Of a DNA stretch of 64,000 nt, positions 54,461 through 63,946 are shown piece after piece. The notes under the pieces are model-generated. The model ran no database searches and was not told the DNA's origin. It saw only the letters and a list, made by a program, of their open reading frames with translations. Position 1 is the stretch's first letter. The number at the start of each line of letters is the position of its first letter. The position numbers were made by a program, and so were the translations under genes. This stretch comes from Candidatus Poribacteria bacterium. Lineage in GTDB: Bacteria; Poribacteria; WGA-4E; JAJDTR01. The stretch spans positions 437,486-501,485 of the forward strand of contig JAPPIK010000056.1 in NCBI GenBank assembly GCA_028820655.1, read 5' to 3'.

Positions 54461-57400
54461 TTACTTGCGCTCTTCCTCTCCAATTTCCTTTTTCTTCCTC
54501 CTCCTGATTCTTGTTGTCAGTCGATTCGTCAGTAGGTAGGTAAAACGCGGTATCAACCCCACCTTTGAAGATTTTTGCCGTTTTGGGTCGTCTGTTGATT
54601 CTTCGGTAGGGGCAACTACTTTTCCTTGAGGGATGGTCTCTTCCGTAGATGGCGCTATTGGTACTTCCTTGTTCACAACTTCTTCGTCTCTTCTAGGTTG
54701 ATGTCGCTTCCCCCAGCTTTCCACCCAATAAAACAGTGAAAACAAAACGGGGGCTAAAATCAAGTTGGCAGCGGTTGCAGTGATCATCCCTCCGAAGGTC
54801 GGTACAGCAATCGGCTTCATCAATTCTGCCCCGGTATTGGTGCTGATTTCGTACAGCATAATTGGTGCAAGGGCCAGCACAGTCGTAGTAGTCGTCATGA
54901 TGATGGGACGCACACGTAACAAACCCGCATTGACCGCGGCTACATCAATCGGCTCGCCTGCCCGCACTCTTTCGATCAAATATTCCATCAACACAATTCC
55001 GTCTTCCACTGCGACGCCAAAAAGGGCAATGTATCCGACCCATACGGCGGTACTGTACTTAATTGCATAGCCACCGCCGAGCGCCGGGGGCACATACTGC
55101 ATGAACCACTGCAACCACATGCCCCCGACAAAAGCAAACGGAATCGCGAGGAAGATTGCCAGCATCGCGGACAACGAACGGAACTTGATATAAAGCAGTA
55201 TGAAAATCACAGCGATACACACCGGGACAACAATCAGCAAACGAGAACGGGCTTCCAACTCCGCCTCATATTGTCCACTGATCGAGTAGAAATATCCTTG
55301 CGGCAATGTCGGCTTGATTTTCTCGTTGAGTACCCTCTGTGCTACTTCCACGAAATCGACCAGTCCGATTACATCTACATTTACATCGCAGAATACGCGG
55401 GAGAATAAGAGTGTGTTTTCAGAAGAGATTTTTGCAGGTCCCGGACGGCGCTCGATTCGTACCAATTGCCCGAGTGGAATCTGTATGCCCTTTGGTGTTG
55501 GAACCAATACCTGCTGTAACGCTTCAACGTTGTCACGCAATTCCCTTTTATAGCGAATACGGACGGGAAAACGTTCACGCCCTTCGACTGTCGTCGTAAG
55601 GTTCACACCCCCGATTGCAGTCATGATAATCTGTTGAACCGTCCCGATTTTTATCCCGTAGCGAGCCGCTTCTTTCCGATCGATATGAAATTCAAGGTAC
55701 GGTTTGTTGCCAATTCGCTCTGCATACGGTCCCACAGCGCCGGGAAGTTTAATCAGTTCCTGCTCAATACGAACCGCAATTTCTTCAATTTTTGTCAGAT
55801 CTTTTCCAAAGACCTTGATACCGATTGGTGTCTGAATCCCTGTTGCCAGCATGTCAATGCGGTTGCGAATAGGCTGGGTCATAATTGGGGAAACACCGGG
55901 CATCCGGCATGACTCGATGAGATCGTTGACCAGTTCAGAGCGCATTTTTGTGCGGAAATAGGCTTTGTGTTCAAGTGTCGGTTCAATCTCGCCTGCAAGT
56001 GCGTGCAGTTGGCGTTCCAATGCACTGTCACCCAGTTGACTTGATTCATCCAACTGCATAAGAAGTTTCTCCATAATCACCCGTACCAACCAAATCCGAT
56101 ATAGTTTTTCGCGATCTGCAATAGAAATATTGGGATTGTGGTGCTGTGTCGCCATTTCATCAATCCGGACTGCAGCATCAGCGGCGATGCGCGCGGTGAA
56201 ATCTGCATTCATAGATTCCACATGAAGGGCACTTAGGATTTTGGAATTCATAAGGCGTCCGGCAATATCTTCAACAAGAACGGCTGTGTCTGCTTCTTTG
56301 ACAGTACGCCGGGGCCATGTGGAGGGATCAATTATACTAACAATGGTTTCGAACATCCCAATTGGGGCGGGATCGGTAGCGGTTGCCGCTCTGCCGAGTT
56401 TTCCAACAACCATGGAAACCTCGGGAAAGCCATTCATAATCATGTCTTGTTTTGCCATAGCATCTTTGGCTTGTGTAATCGACGCGCCGGGCAACAGCAC
56501 AGGCATGAACAATAAATCGCCCTCGTTGAGCGGCGGCATAAACTCCTGCCCGATGTTCTTGTAAAAAGGTGTGAGTGGAATACTGACGATTAAAATTGCC
56601 GTCGCCAAGGCAACCACGATCAATTTGGTAAAGATGTTTTTGACTGCAAATCGAATTATAGGACCATAGAGAGCTTTCAACAGCCATGTGATACCATCGG
56701 CGAATTTTCTCAGCGGCCAACCGAAGATGACAAGGATTCGACCTAAAACATTGGGTCGTCGCGTGGGGTCGGAAAGCAGAAACGAAGCTAACACCGGAAC
56801 GAGACTAATCGCAACAATTGTCGCGCCGAGCATTGCAAAAGTCTTCGTAAATGCCAACGGCTTGAACAACTTGCCCGCTTGTCCTGTCAACGAAAACACC
56901 GGAATAAATGCAACGATAATAATTAACATGGCGAAGAAGATTGGCGGCCCAACCTCCTTTGCGGCACGAGTTACGACCGCCAGTTTGTTCTCATTTTGGT
57001 GTGGTTCTCGCAGTAGACGGGTGATGTTCTCTGTCATGACGATGCCGGCGTCTACCATAACACCAATAGCAATCGCTATCCCGCTCATTGACATGATATT
57101 CGATGGTAACCCAATGAACTTCATGCCCAAAAATGAGAGTAACACCCCTAGCGGCAATACCAATGCGATAATTAGGCTATTGGCCACTTGCCCCAAAAAG
57201 ATGATGATGACGACGGCTGCAATAACGATTTCTTCAATCAGCGTGTCCTTTAGTGTCTCCGTTGCCCGGTGGATTAGATGGCTTCGGTCGTAGAAAGAAA
57301 CAATGCGAACCCCCGGAGGCAGACCGGGTTCAAGTTCGGAAATCCTTGCTTTCACATTTTCGATGACACGCAACGGATTATCGTCGTATCGCATCATCAC

Positions 57401-58333
57401 GACCCCGCCGGTCGCTGGCACGCCCGCTTTGTCTAATGCGCCGCGGCGAAAATCGGGACCTTCAGTTACGATGCCTAGGTTCTTAACGTACACAGGAACG
57501 CCGTTGTGTGCTTTAACCACGATGTCCTCGATGTCTTCAACGCTTTTTATGAAACCCAAGCCCCGGATGAGGAGTTCCATTCCGCCTTCCTCAATGACCT
57601 TCGCACCAACATCAATATTGCTCGCACGAATCGCGTTATAGACCATTGAAAGAGGTACGTTGTACGCCAAGAGCAAGTTTGGATCGACATCGATCTGATA
57701 CTGTTTGACGTATCCTCCGACAGACGCGACTTCCGATACACCATCGGCGGCTGCCAGATAATACCGAATCGTCCAGTCTTGTAAGGTACGGAGTTCATGT
57801 AGGTCGAGCCTCGATGCTACCAGCGGTTTTCCATTTTCGGAGCATATTCCCGGTGCATCATACCGTTTTGTTGGATGGTCGGGGCAATAGTAACCGTTTT
57901 CGACCGTATACCAGAACACCTGCCCGATACCGGTTGCATCCGGGCCCAGCACCGGCACGACCCCTTCAGGCATATCCTTTTGCGCGAGATTCATCCGTTC
58001 AAGCACGCGTGTCCTTGCCCAATAGAAGTCCACGTTCCCTTTGAAAATGATGTTGATATAGCCGAAACTGAACATTGAGGTGGATCGCACATCTTTGACG
58101 TCGGGAATACCAAGCATGGCAATACCAAGCGGGTAGATAACCTGATCTTCAATGTCTCTTGGACTTCTCCCTGGCCAATCTGCAAACACAATAACCTGAT
58201 TCTCGCCGATGTCGGGAATAGCATCGATCGGGGTATGATTCAACGCCCACCAACCTGCCATTGTCAAAAATACAAATGTGACTAAAACAAGCAGGCGATT
58301 CCGCATACAGATGTCAATGATTCGGTTAATCAT
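54461..58333 (-). CDS. CusA/CzcA-type heavy-metal RND efflux pump
   Basis: A 1290-residue inner-membrane RND transporter for metal cations, probably Cu+/Ag+ or divalent metals. The N-terminus (TPIDAIPDIGENQVIVFADWPGRSPRDIE) and helix 4 region (IGVMVDAGIVMTENI) are typical, and GVAVEDGIVLMEYLIERV lies in the second half. It is about 250 residues longer than CusA because of three additions: a CPDHP-type Cys/His motif near residues 147-170 in the first pore domain, about 100 helical residues in the second half of the first periplasmic region, and a basic C-terminal tail of about 90 residues ending RIRRRKKKEIGEE. GGGAGGAA decides ATG 58333. It starts 47 bases after the adaptor. Confidence 0.93.
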   Translation of the reverse strand: MINRIIDICMRNRLLVLVTFVFLTMAGWWALNHTPIDAIPDIGENQVIVFADWPGRSPRDIEDQVIYPLGIAMLGIPDVKDVRSTSMFSFGYINIIFKGNVDFYWARTRVLERMNLAQKDMPEGVVPVLGPDATGIGQVFWYTVENGYYCPDHPTKRYDAPGICSENGKPLVASRLDLHELRTLQDWTIRYYLAAADGVSEVASVGGYVKQYQIDVDPNLLLAYNVPLSMVYNAIRASNIDVGAKVIEEGGMELLIRGLGFIKSVEDIEDIVVKAHNGVPVYVKNLGIVTEGPDFRRGALDKAGVPATGGVVMMRYDDNPLRVIENVKARISELEPGLPPGVRIVSFYDRSHLIHRATETLKDTLIEEIVIAAVVIIIFLGQVANSLIIALVLPLGVLLSFLGMKFIGLPSNIMSMSGIAIAIGVMVDAGIVMTENITRLLREPHQNENKLAVVTRAAKEVGPPIFFAMLIIIVAFIPVFSLTGQAGKLFKPLAFTKTFAMLGATIVAISLVPVLASFLLSDPTRRPNVLGRILVIFGWPLRKFADGITWLLKALYGPIIRFAVKNIFTKLIVVALATAILIVSIPLTPFYKNIGQEFMPPLNEGDLLFMPVLLPGASITQAKDAMAKQDMIMNGFPEVSMVVGKLGRAATATDPAPIGMFETIVSIIDPSTWPRRTVKEADTAVLVEDIAGRLMNSKILSALHVESMNADFTARIAADAAVRIDEMATQHHNPNISIADREKLYRIWLVRVIMEKLLMQLDESSQLGDSALERQLHALAGEIEPTLEHKAYFRTKMRSELVNDLIESCRMPGVSPIMTQPIRNRIDMLATGIQTPIGIKVFGKDLTKIEEIAVRIEQELIKLPGAVGPYAERIGNKPYLEFHIDRKEAARYGIKIGTVQQIIMTAIGGVNLTTTVEGRERFPVRIRYKRELRDNVEALQQVLVPTPKGIQIPLGQLVRIERRPGPAKISSENTLLFSRVFCDVNVDVIGLVDFVEVAQRVLNEKIKPTLPQGYFYSISGQYEAELEARSRLLIVVPVCIAVIFILLYIKFRSLSAMLAIFLAIPFAFVGGMWLQWFMQYVPPALGGGYAIKYSTAVWVGYIALFGVAVEDGIVLMEYLIERVRAGEPIDVAAVNAGLLRVRPIIMTTTTTVLALAPIMLYEISTNTGAELMKPIAVPTFGGMITATAANLILAPVLFSLFYWVESWGKRHQPRRDEEVVNKEVPIAPSTEETIPQGKVVAPTEESTDDPKRQKSSKVGLIPRFTYLLTNRLTTRIRRRKKKEIGEEERK

Positions 58334-58380
58334 GGGGTTCCTCCCACTGTACGATACGCCAAAAACATTACGATTGGATA

Positions 58381-60591
58381 TCAATGCCGATGCGCTGGTG
58401 TACTAGATTCTCCTTCACCGAGTGCTCCTCCATACGCTCCCGCCGCTGACCCTGTTAATTGCGTCTGTGAATCGAGCAAGAAGTTTCCGTTGGTTACAAC
58501 CATATCACCGGGATTCAGTCCCTTCACAACCGGATAGAATCGCTGTTTAGTTGTATGGCCGTTGTGATTTACCTCTGCCCATGCTTCCGGTCCCAACTCA
58601 ACTTCAAGCTGCTCGTAGCCAGATTCGCCCAAATCGATGAAAACAATCTTTCGGAGTCCGGTGTCAATAACAGCGCTCTTAGGCACCGCCAAGACTTCTC
58701 CTGTCATCGCAAGGAGCTTCCCATCTATAGGACATTTATCTAATAGGGTGGCATATTGGTTGGGGTGATCGGGACAAGCGTACTTGAAAATCAGAGGCTG
58801 ATGCTTTGGTTGCGCAGGCGGTACTGACGGAACTGTCGAATCGTGAATATGGGCATCACCGCTAGCGGTGGTTGATTTGGTAAGATCGGATTGCTTCACG
58901 AGGTCCATGCCGCAAATGTCGCATTCCTCCAGTTTATTTGCCTGCACTTGGGGATGCATCGGACATACCCAGATCTCTTGTGTTATGCTTTCGTTCAACG
59001 GCTGCTGCTCCGGGATCATTTGACCGTGGCTATGCGCGGAATGGGCATCAGTCCCCGCCGGCACTTGTTTTTCAATTAAGTCCATGCCGCAAATGTCGCA
59101 TTCGTCCGGTTTATTTGCCTGCACTTGGGGATGCATCGGACATATCCAAATCTCTTGTGTCATGCCGTCGTCCGATGGCTGTTGTTCCGGAATCATTTGA
59201 CCATGGTTATGCGCGGAATGGGCATCAGTCCCCGCCGGCATCTGTTTTTCAATTAAATCCATACCGCAGATGTCACATTCACCGAACTCTGATTGTTGCA
59301 CTTGTGGGTGCATCGGGCAGCTCCAAACGTCTTTCATCGGTGCCGAGACGATCGCTTCCGGTCGTGTTGATTCAAGATCCATCCCACAGATGGTACATTC
59401 ATTGCGGGTTGTGGAAGCGATCCACGGGTGCATCGGACAAGCATACGGGTCCTTTGGATGGGCTCCGCGGGCATAAATTTCTGCTAGAGTGGGCTTCAGT
59501 CGAAGGGTGACATACATCCCTGGTCGCAACTTTCCGTCAGAGTTCGGCACTTCGATTTGGACTTTCTGCGTTCGCGTTGGCGTGTCGAAATACGGATAAA
59601 TATAGTTGACGTTACCATGAAACGTTTGGGCCGGCATCGACGGGGTTGTAATCTCGACATCTTGTCCCATATAGATCCACGGCAGTTCGTATTCATAGAT
59701 ATTCGCCATAATCCACAAGCTTTCCAGATCTGCGATTCGGTAGAGGTTCATACCGCGATTGACATGTTGTCCTTTGTAAACGTTCATGTGAATAACCGTT
59801 CCGCCACTGGGAGCGTACAACGGCAGAGTTGTCCTTGCTTCACCATGCTCACGAATATCATCAATCTGTGATTGTGTCAATCCCAGCAATTCTAGCTTAG
59901 ATTTCGCCGCGGATAGCGTCTGTTCAATGGTGCGTTGCAGGTCGGCGTATTGCGAATTTTGCAATTCATCCACACTTCTCAACGCCGTAAGATATTCCTC
60001 TTGAGCGGCTAACAGTTCCGGGCTATAAATCAAAAGCAGTTCATCGCCGGTGCGAACGTTGATGCCGGTGAAATCCACATGTAAATCTTCAATCCAGCCA
60101 GAGATTCGGGTTGATGCATAAGCCATGCGGGTTTCATTGTAGTCCAGAACACCCACAGTTCGGATTTCACGGCTAAGTTTGCGGAATTCAACAGATTCCG
60201 TGCGAATTGGAATCAGGGCTTTCTGTTTCTCAGTGAGTGTCAGCCCGGCACCTTCATAAACCGGAATCAACTCCATTTTACACACCGGGCAATTTGTATT
60301 TTCGGGCATCTTAACCGATGGATGCATCACACATGTCCAGTATCTAATCTTTTTCTCATCAGCCGAAACCGCAGGGACGAGGCCATGCTCCGCGTGGTCT
60401 GCCATGCTGCCATTTTCCATCGTCACTTCCGGTGTTTCGTGGTCTGTACCTGTCACGGTGTCATGGTCTTTGTGTGTATTTTGCGTCACTTCTGCCGCTC
60501 TCTCTTTCGTGGAATCATCCTTGCCGCATCCCACAGCAAACCCGGCTATCAATAGCAAAACGACGGCATTCCGGATTGTATTCAGAATCAT
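58381..60591 (-). CDS. CusB-type adaptor with six metal-binding motifs
   Basis: A 736-residue lipoprotein (lipobox AVGC, Cys22) that should link the RND pump to the TolC channel. After a His-rich stretch comes the first heavy-metal-binding motif (CVMHP...CPVCKMEL, near residue 86). The adaptor body follows: hairpin (about 195-260), barrel-sandwich (TLPLYAPSGGTVIHMNVYKG) and beta barrel (GQDVEITTPSMPAQTFHGNV). Five further motifs are then strung together: near 382, 422, 480, 539 (CPMHP...CxICGMDL) and 602 (CPDHP...CPIDGKLL). The membrane-proximal domain resumes at VLAVPKSAVIDTG. Typical CusB has 400-500 residues and one such motif at most. GAGGAG precedes the ATG, three bases after the TolC-family stop. 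Confidence 0.9.
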   Translation of the reverse strand: MILNTIRNAVVLLLIAGFAVGCGKDDSTKERAAEVTQNTHKDHDTVTGTDHETPEVTMENGSMADHAEHGLVPAVSADEKKIRYWTCVMHPSVKMPENTNCPVCKMELIPVYEGAGLTLTEKQKALIPIRTESVEFRKLSREIRTVGVLDYNETRMAYASTRISGWIEDLHVDFTGINVRTGDELLLIYSPELLAAQEEYLTALRSVDELQNSQYADLQRTIEQTLSAAKSKLELLGLTQSQIDDIREHGEARTTLPLYAPSGGTVIHMNVYKGQHVNRGMNLYRIADLESLWIMANIYEYELPWIYMGQDVEITTPSMPAQTFHGNVNYIYPYFDTPTRTQKVQIEVPNSDGKLRPGMYVTLRLKPTLAEIYARGAHPKDPYACPMHPWIASTTRNECTICGMDLESTRPEAIVSAPMKDVWSCPMHPQVQQSEFGECDICGMDLIEKQMPAGTDAHSAHNHGQMIPEQQPSDDGMTQEIWICPMHPQVQANKPDECDICGMDLIEKQVPAGTDAHSAHSHGQMIPEQQPLNESITQEIWVCPMHPQVQANKLEECDICGMDLVKQSDLTKSTTASGDAHIHDSTVPSVPPAQPKHQPLIFKYACPDHPNQYATLLDKCPIDGKLLAMTGEVLAVPKSAVIDTGLRKIVFIDLGESGYEQLEVELGPEAWAEVNHNGHTTKQRFYPVVKGLNPGDMVVTNGNFLLDSQTQLTGSAAGAYGGALGEGESSTPAHRH
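58906..59259 (-). repeat. 177-bp tandem duplication inside the adaptor gene
   Basis: Two adjacent copies, 58906-59082 and 59083-59259, are in frame (59 codons each) and differ at scattered positions only. Each encodes one CPMHP...CDICGMDLIEKQ motif and the linker AGTDAHSAHxHGQMIPEQQP. A partial third copy continues to about 59330 with lower identity. Most differences are at third codon positions, which points to selection after a recent duplication. Confidence 0.85.
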
Positions 60592-60594
60592 TGT

Positions 60595-62244
60595 TTATTT
60601 CTCCTCAATTGTCAACACCATGGGCTGCTTGGGTAATACCTGGCCGACCGCCTGTTCTAATTGTGCCAGGTGGTGACGATGGTCTCGGAACGCTCGCTGC
60701 TCTTCCAGTCGAAACTTTAACAGTGTGCGTTCGGTGTCGAGGAAACTGATGAAATCGATCTGAGCGGCTTGATAGGCGGTATTGGCGGTTTCCAATGCAT
60801 CCTGCGCTTGCGGAAGCAGCGCATTGCGGTATAATACGATGCTGCGCTTGGCAGTTTCCATCCCGAAGTGGTGCTTCTTTACCACGAATCGCGTCTTGTT
60901 CTCAAGTCCGGCAAGCATCTGTTCCATGGCACCGACCTTGATTTCGACTTCTCGAATATACGCGTCTTTGCGCCCAAACGACGTTGAGTTTTCCGTATTC
61001 AGCGTGCGTTGCGTTGAGAATGTCGGGGGCATCTTCAATGTACCGGTACTCAGCTTCATCCGTTCCTCAAAATAGCTCGCACCGAGCGTTGTGTCGGGAT
61101 ATGCCATTCGCGTCGCCAATTGAATCATGAGATTCATCTTGCTAATCGTCAGTTTCTGCTTCTGAATTTCCTGACGGGACTTGAGTGCGAGCGGGTACAA
61201 CTCTGCTAAAGGTTGAACGACCTCCTCATGTTCCAGCGGTTTCGGCATCCCCAACGGTGCATCGGCGGAACGATTCAATAGTGTGTTGATGCGAGCGATA
61301 ATGGTTTCGCGCTGTTTTTCCAATGTGAGAATCGAGTCGGAAAGTTTGGAAAACTCCACTTGCGCCATAATCACACTGTGATGTTTACCGATGCCCGCAC
61401 GAAACTTCGCTTGAGCAATCTGAATCATCTGACGAAGGAGTTGTTGGTTTTCCTGATTAATCCGAATGGCTTCAGTAAGATAGAGATAATCGGAATAAGC
61501 TAGTCTAATGTCCGTCACTAGTTCACGAAGCGCAATATCAATCTCCTTCTGGGCAATCTGAACATCTTCAGTGACGATTTGTCCCTTCAACGCCAGCATG
61601 TCAGGGAATGGGAACTTCATTGAGGTCATCTCTTTGTGGCGGGGTTGACTGATTTTCGTGTCGAGTTGTTTCGTGAAAGCATTATACTGCCGCAACACGT
61701 TGTCCAGATAGGTTGCTTGAGGATATTGTTCGAGGGTGGCTCTGAGCGCCTGGCGGCTGGCTTTAATGCCGGGGTTCCACACATATCCGAACGCCAACAG
61801 CAGTTCGAGGTTGATCGGCTCAGCTAGTCTTGCCTCCGCTTGCTCCTCTTTTGCGGCAAGCTCGAGATACGCTTTCATTTGGGGGGGCGAAAAGTCGTAG
61901 AACGTTGCAGGAAGGGGTGGCTCGCTTTCCAATTGCGCTTGAAATTCCTTCTGAAATTTTAGCACTCTCGCTTCGACTTCTACCAGAAACGCCTCCTTTT
62001 CCATCTGTTCATCAATTTTTGGCTTTGAAGCATCTTTTGCGACTTCCGTCAGATAGTATTCAGGCCTTGGTTCATTCCGATATTCCGTCAGCAGGGCTTG
62101 ATAGGTCGTCTGTCGTCCGTTTGCACACGCCAAGAGTAGTATAGGAAGTGAGAGGAACCACATCAGGTATGAAGCGTGAAACATGAAGCGTGAAACGTTA
62201 TGCGTATTGGGTAATTCGTCCGTTCGCGCACGTGATTTGCTCAT
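60595..62244 (-). CDS. TolC-family outer-membrane lipoprotein (second in operon)
   Basis: A 549-residue TolC-type protein with a lipobox (PILLLACANG). It shows the long coiled helices of the family (REIDIALRELVTDIRLAYSD-type and QAKFRAGIGKHHSVIMAQVE) and the second repeat (LYRNALLPQAQDALETANTAYQAAQIDFISFLDTERTLLK). An N-terminal region of about 120 residues before the barrel is unusual. The ATG overlaps the stop of the preceding TolC-family gene (ATGA), showing translational coupling. Two TolC paralogues in a row upstream of one adaptor and one pump is not the common arrangement. Confidence 0.88.
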   Translation of the reverse strand: MSKSRARTDELPNTHNVSRFMFHASYLMWFLSLPILLLACANGRQTTYQALLTEYRNEPRPEYYLTEVAKDASKPKIDEQMEKEAFLVEVEARVLKFQKEFQAQLESEPPLPATFYDFSPPQMKAYLELAAKEEQAEARLAEPINLELLLAFGYVWNPGIKASRQALRATLEQYPQATYLDNVLRQYNAFTKQLDTKISQPRHKEMTSMKFPFPDMLALKGQIVTEDVQIAQKEIDIALRELVTDIRLAYSDYLYLTEAIRINQENQQLLRQMIQIAQAKFRAGIGKHHSVIMAQVEFSKLSDSILTLEKQRETIIARINTLLNRSADAPLGMPKPLEHEEVVQPLAELYPLALKSRQEIQKQKLTISKMNLMIQLATRMAYPDTTLGASYFEERMKLSTGTLKMPPTFSTQRTLNTENSTSFGRKDAYIREVEIKVGAMEQMLAGLENKTRFVVKKHHFGMETAKRSIVLYRNALLPQAQDALETANTAYQAAQIDFISFLDTERTLLKFRLEEQRAFRDHRHHLAQLEQAVGQVLPKQPMVLTIEEK

Positions 62245-63590
62245 TGCTTCGGTTCCTCTTCTTCCAAGATGCTTCCGCCGACTAATCTCTCCAATCGTGC
62301 AAGATTCTGGTGATAGTCGGTAATTGCACGCAGCCGTGCCAAGTTAAAATTCAGCCAAACGCTCTGGGTTTCAAGAAGACCTGCAAGACTTTTTGTACCT
62401 TCTTGATGCCACGTTTCGGCGACTTCCATTGATTGTTCGGCTTGTGGAATGAGGCTATTCTGGTAAAGATCTACCAATCGACGGGCGTTTTCAAGACGGA
62501 AGTAGAGCCTCTTTAGATTCGCCAACGTCAGGTCTTCCATCAACCGCTTGTTTTCGACAGCAGCGGAACGAATCAAATCCGACTCTCGTATCTGACTCTG
62601 ATTCTTTGACGAAGACCACGGAATCGAGATGCCAAATCCCATTGAGATTGGATTTTTCCCACCATCGAGAGTGTGCGGCATCAGCGCATCGCCAGTTTCG
62701 ACAGTCATCAATTCGAGTTTGAACACCGGTTTGGTTTTCAGTTCTGCCAGCTTAATAGCTTCAGTCGCTTTCTGTATCATTAACTCGGCGATTTGCAATT
62801 CTTGTCGCCGTGCCAACGCTTGTCTTTCCAAATCAGCAATCGGAATATCAAGTACGGTGTAAGCAATAGGCGCCGGTGGTCCCAAAGGGATTGTCGAAGG
62901 CACGGAAAGGAGTGCATTGATGTTGCCCTTTTCGACCTCTTCCAACTCTCGCAGTAAGATCAGATCGTATGACAACTGTGCTAACTGGCTCTGTGCCTTT
63001 AATACATCATTCAATGTTGCTTCGCCAGCAGCATAGCGTGTATTCGCGATCTTTAATATATGATTGAGCAATTTCTGATTCTGTTCGGTAATCTGATTTG
63101 CACGTTGAAAGTAAACCAATTCGTGATAGGCGAGTTTTAGATCGACAATCAGATCTCGCACAACCTGCTCATATTTTACCCGTTGAATCTCAATTTCTTT
63201 CAGCGTCACCCGCCCTACGGCATCAAGGGTGCCGGGATACGGAAACGACTGCGAAAACCCGAGACGGTGCCTCTGTGGACCAACACGGGTTTCCACACTC
63301 CGAGCGAAGTAACTGTACATCAGCATCGGATCCGGCAAGGCTGTCACTTGCGGATACCTTTCGAGCGTTGCCTGCCAGTTTGCGCGAGCAACTTTGAGTT
63401 TAGGATTGCGTTCAACGGCAAGGCGAATAAGGGTCGGCAGGTCAATTCCTGCGGTAAGTGCCACTATGGTGGACTGAGGAAGCGATTCTGTCGTCAGTGT
63501 CTCTGCCGCCCTCCGAACTTTTGACTCGATTGGAAGCCCGGCGCAGAACACAAGTAGAAGCAACCATGTAAATGAAACGAGCTTTTTCAT
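62241..63590 (-). CDS. TolC-family outer-membrane protein (first in operon)
   Basis: A 449-residue TolC-type protein. The signal peptide (KLVSFTWLLLLVFCAGLPIES) is not a lipobox type. The family pattern is clear: LPTLIRLAVERNPKLKVARAN, LGFSQSFPYPGTLDAVGRV, RYAAGEATLNDVLKAQSQLAQL and LYQNSLIPQAEQSMEVAETW. It is the first gene of the group that continues through the second TolC protein, the adaptor and the pump. A 14-bp inverted repeat 60-100 bases upstream (63651-63690) may control it. Confidence 0.9.
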   Translation of the reverse strand: MKKLVSFTWLLLLVFCAGLPIESKVRRAAETLTTESLPQSTIVALTAGIDLPTLIRLAVERNPKLKVARANWQATLERYPQVTALPDPMLMYSYFARSVETRVGPQRHRLGFSQSFPYPGTLDAVGRVTLKEIEIQRVKYEQVVRDLIVDLKLAYHELVYFQRANQITEQNQKLLNHILKIANTRYAAGEATLNDVLKAQSQLAQLSYDLILLRELEEVEKGNINALLSVPSTIPLGPPAPIAYTVLDIPIADLERQALARRQELQIAELMIQKATEAIKLAELKTKPVFKLELMTVETGDALMPHTLDGGKNPISMGFGISIPWSSSKNQSQIRESDLIRSAAVENKRLMEDLTLANLKRLYFRLENARRLVDLYQNSLIPQAEQSMEVAETWHQEGTKSLAGLLETQSVWLNFNLARLRAITDYHQNLARLERLVGGSILEEEEPKQ

Positions 63591-63650
63591 AAAGTTTCCT
63601 AAAATCTCGCTCAGAGATTTTCACGTATTCTTTTTCAAGCATTAAGCCTA

Positions 63651-63690
63651 GTGATTGGTTCAAAGATTGCGTTGGGTTTGAACCAATCAC
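63651..63690. repeat. 14-bp inverted repeat upstream of the efflux operon
   Basis: GTGATTGGTTCAAA (63651-63664) and TTTGAACCAATCAC (63677-63690) are perfect reverse complements separated by 12 bases. It lies between the small gene at 63701 and the first TolC gene. No T-run follows on the - strand, so an operator or attenuator is as likely as a terminator. Confidence 0.6.
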
Positions 63691-63700
63691 ATTGAATTGT

Positions 63701-63946
63701 TTACTGTAAAATGTTAATTTCAGGAGTTGCAATAAGAACGCGAATCCGATACTTTCCGCCAGATGGCACCGCAGCAAAAGCATCAAAAGCTTTCATCATT
63801 TTGTTGTAGGTCAGTGGCACGGTTGTTTCTTTACCGTTAGCATCGGTAATTTGCAACGCGAAAGAGATTCCTTCAAGTACAATGCCATCACGACGATGTG
63901 TCATGTAAACGCTCACGCGGTGCGTTTTGCCCTTCATCACGTCCAT
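63701..63946 (-). CDS. Small hypothetical protein, beta-strand rich
   Basis: An 81-residue protein. HRVSVYMTHRRDGIVLEGIS and FALQITDANGKETTVPLTYN suggest an Ig-like or FixH/YtkA-like beta sandwich that is normally exported, but no signal peptide is present and an in-frame TAA lies just upstream. It may be a complete cytosolic domain or the 3' part of a broken longer gene whose beginning lies beyond the window. GGGGGTAATTACAG before the ATG at 63946 supports real translation. It is read toward the efflux operon and could be its first gene. Confidence 0.5.
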   Translation of the reverse strand: MDVMKGKTHRVSVYMTHRRDGIVLEGISFALQITDANGKETTVPLTYNKMMKAFDAFAAVPSGGKYRIRVLIATPEINILQ

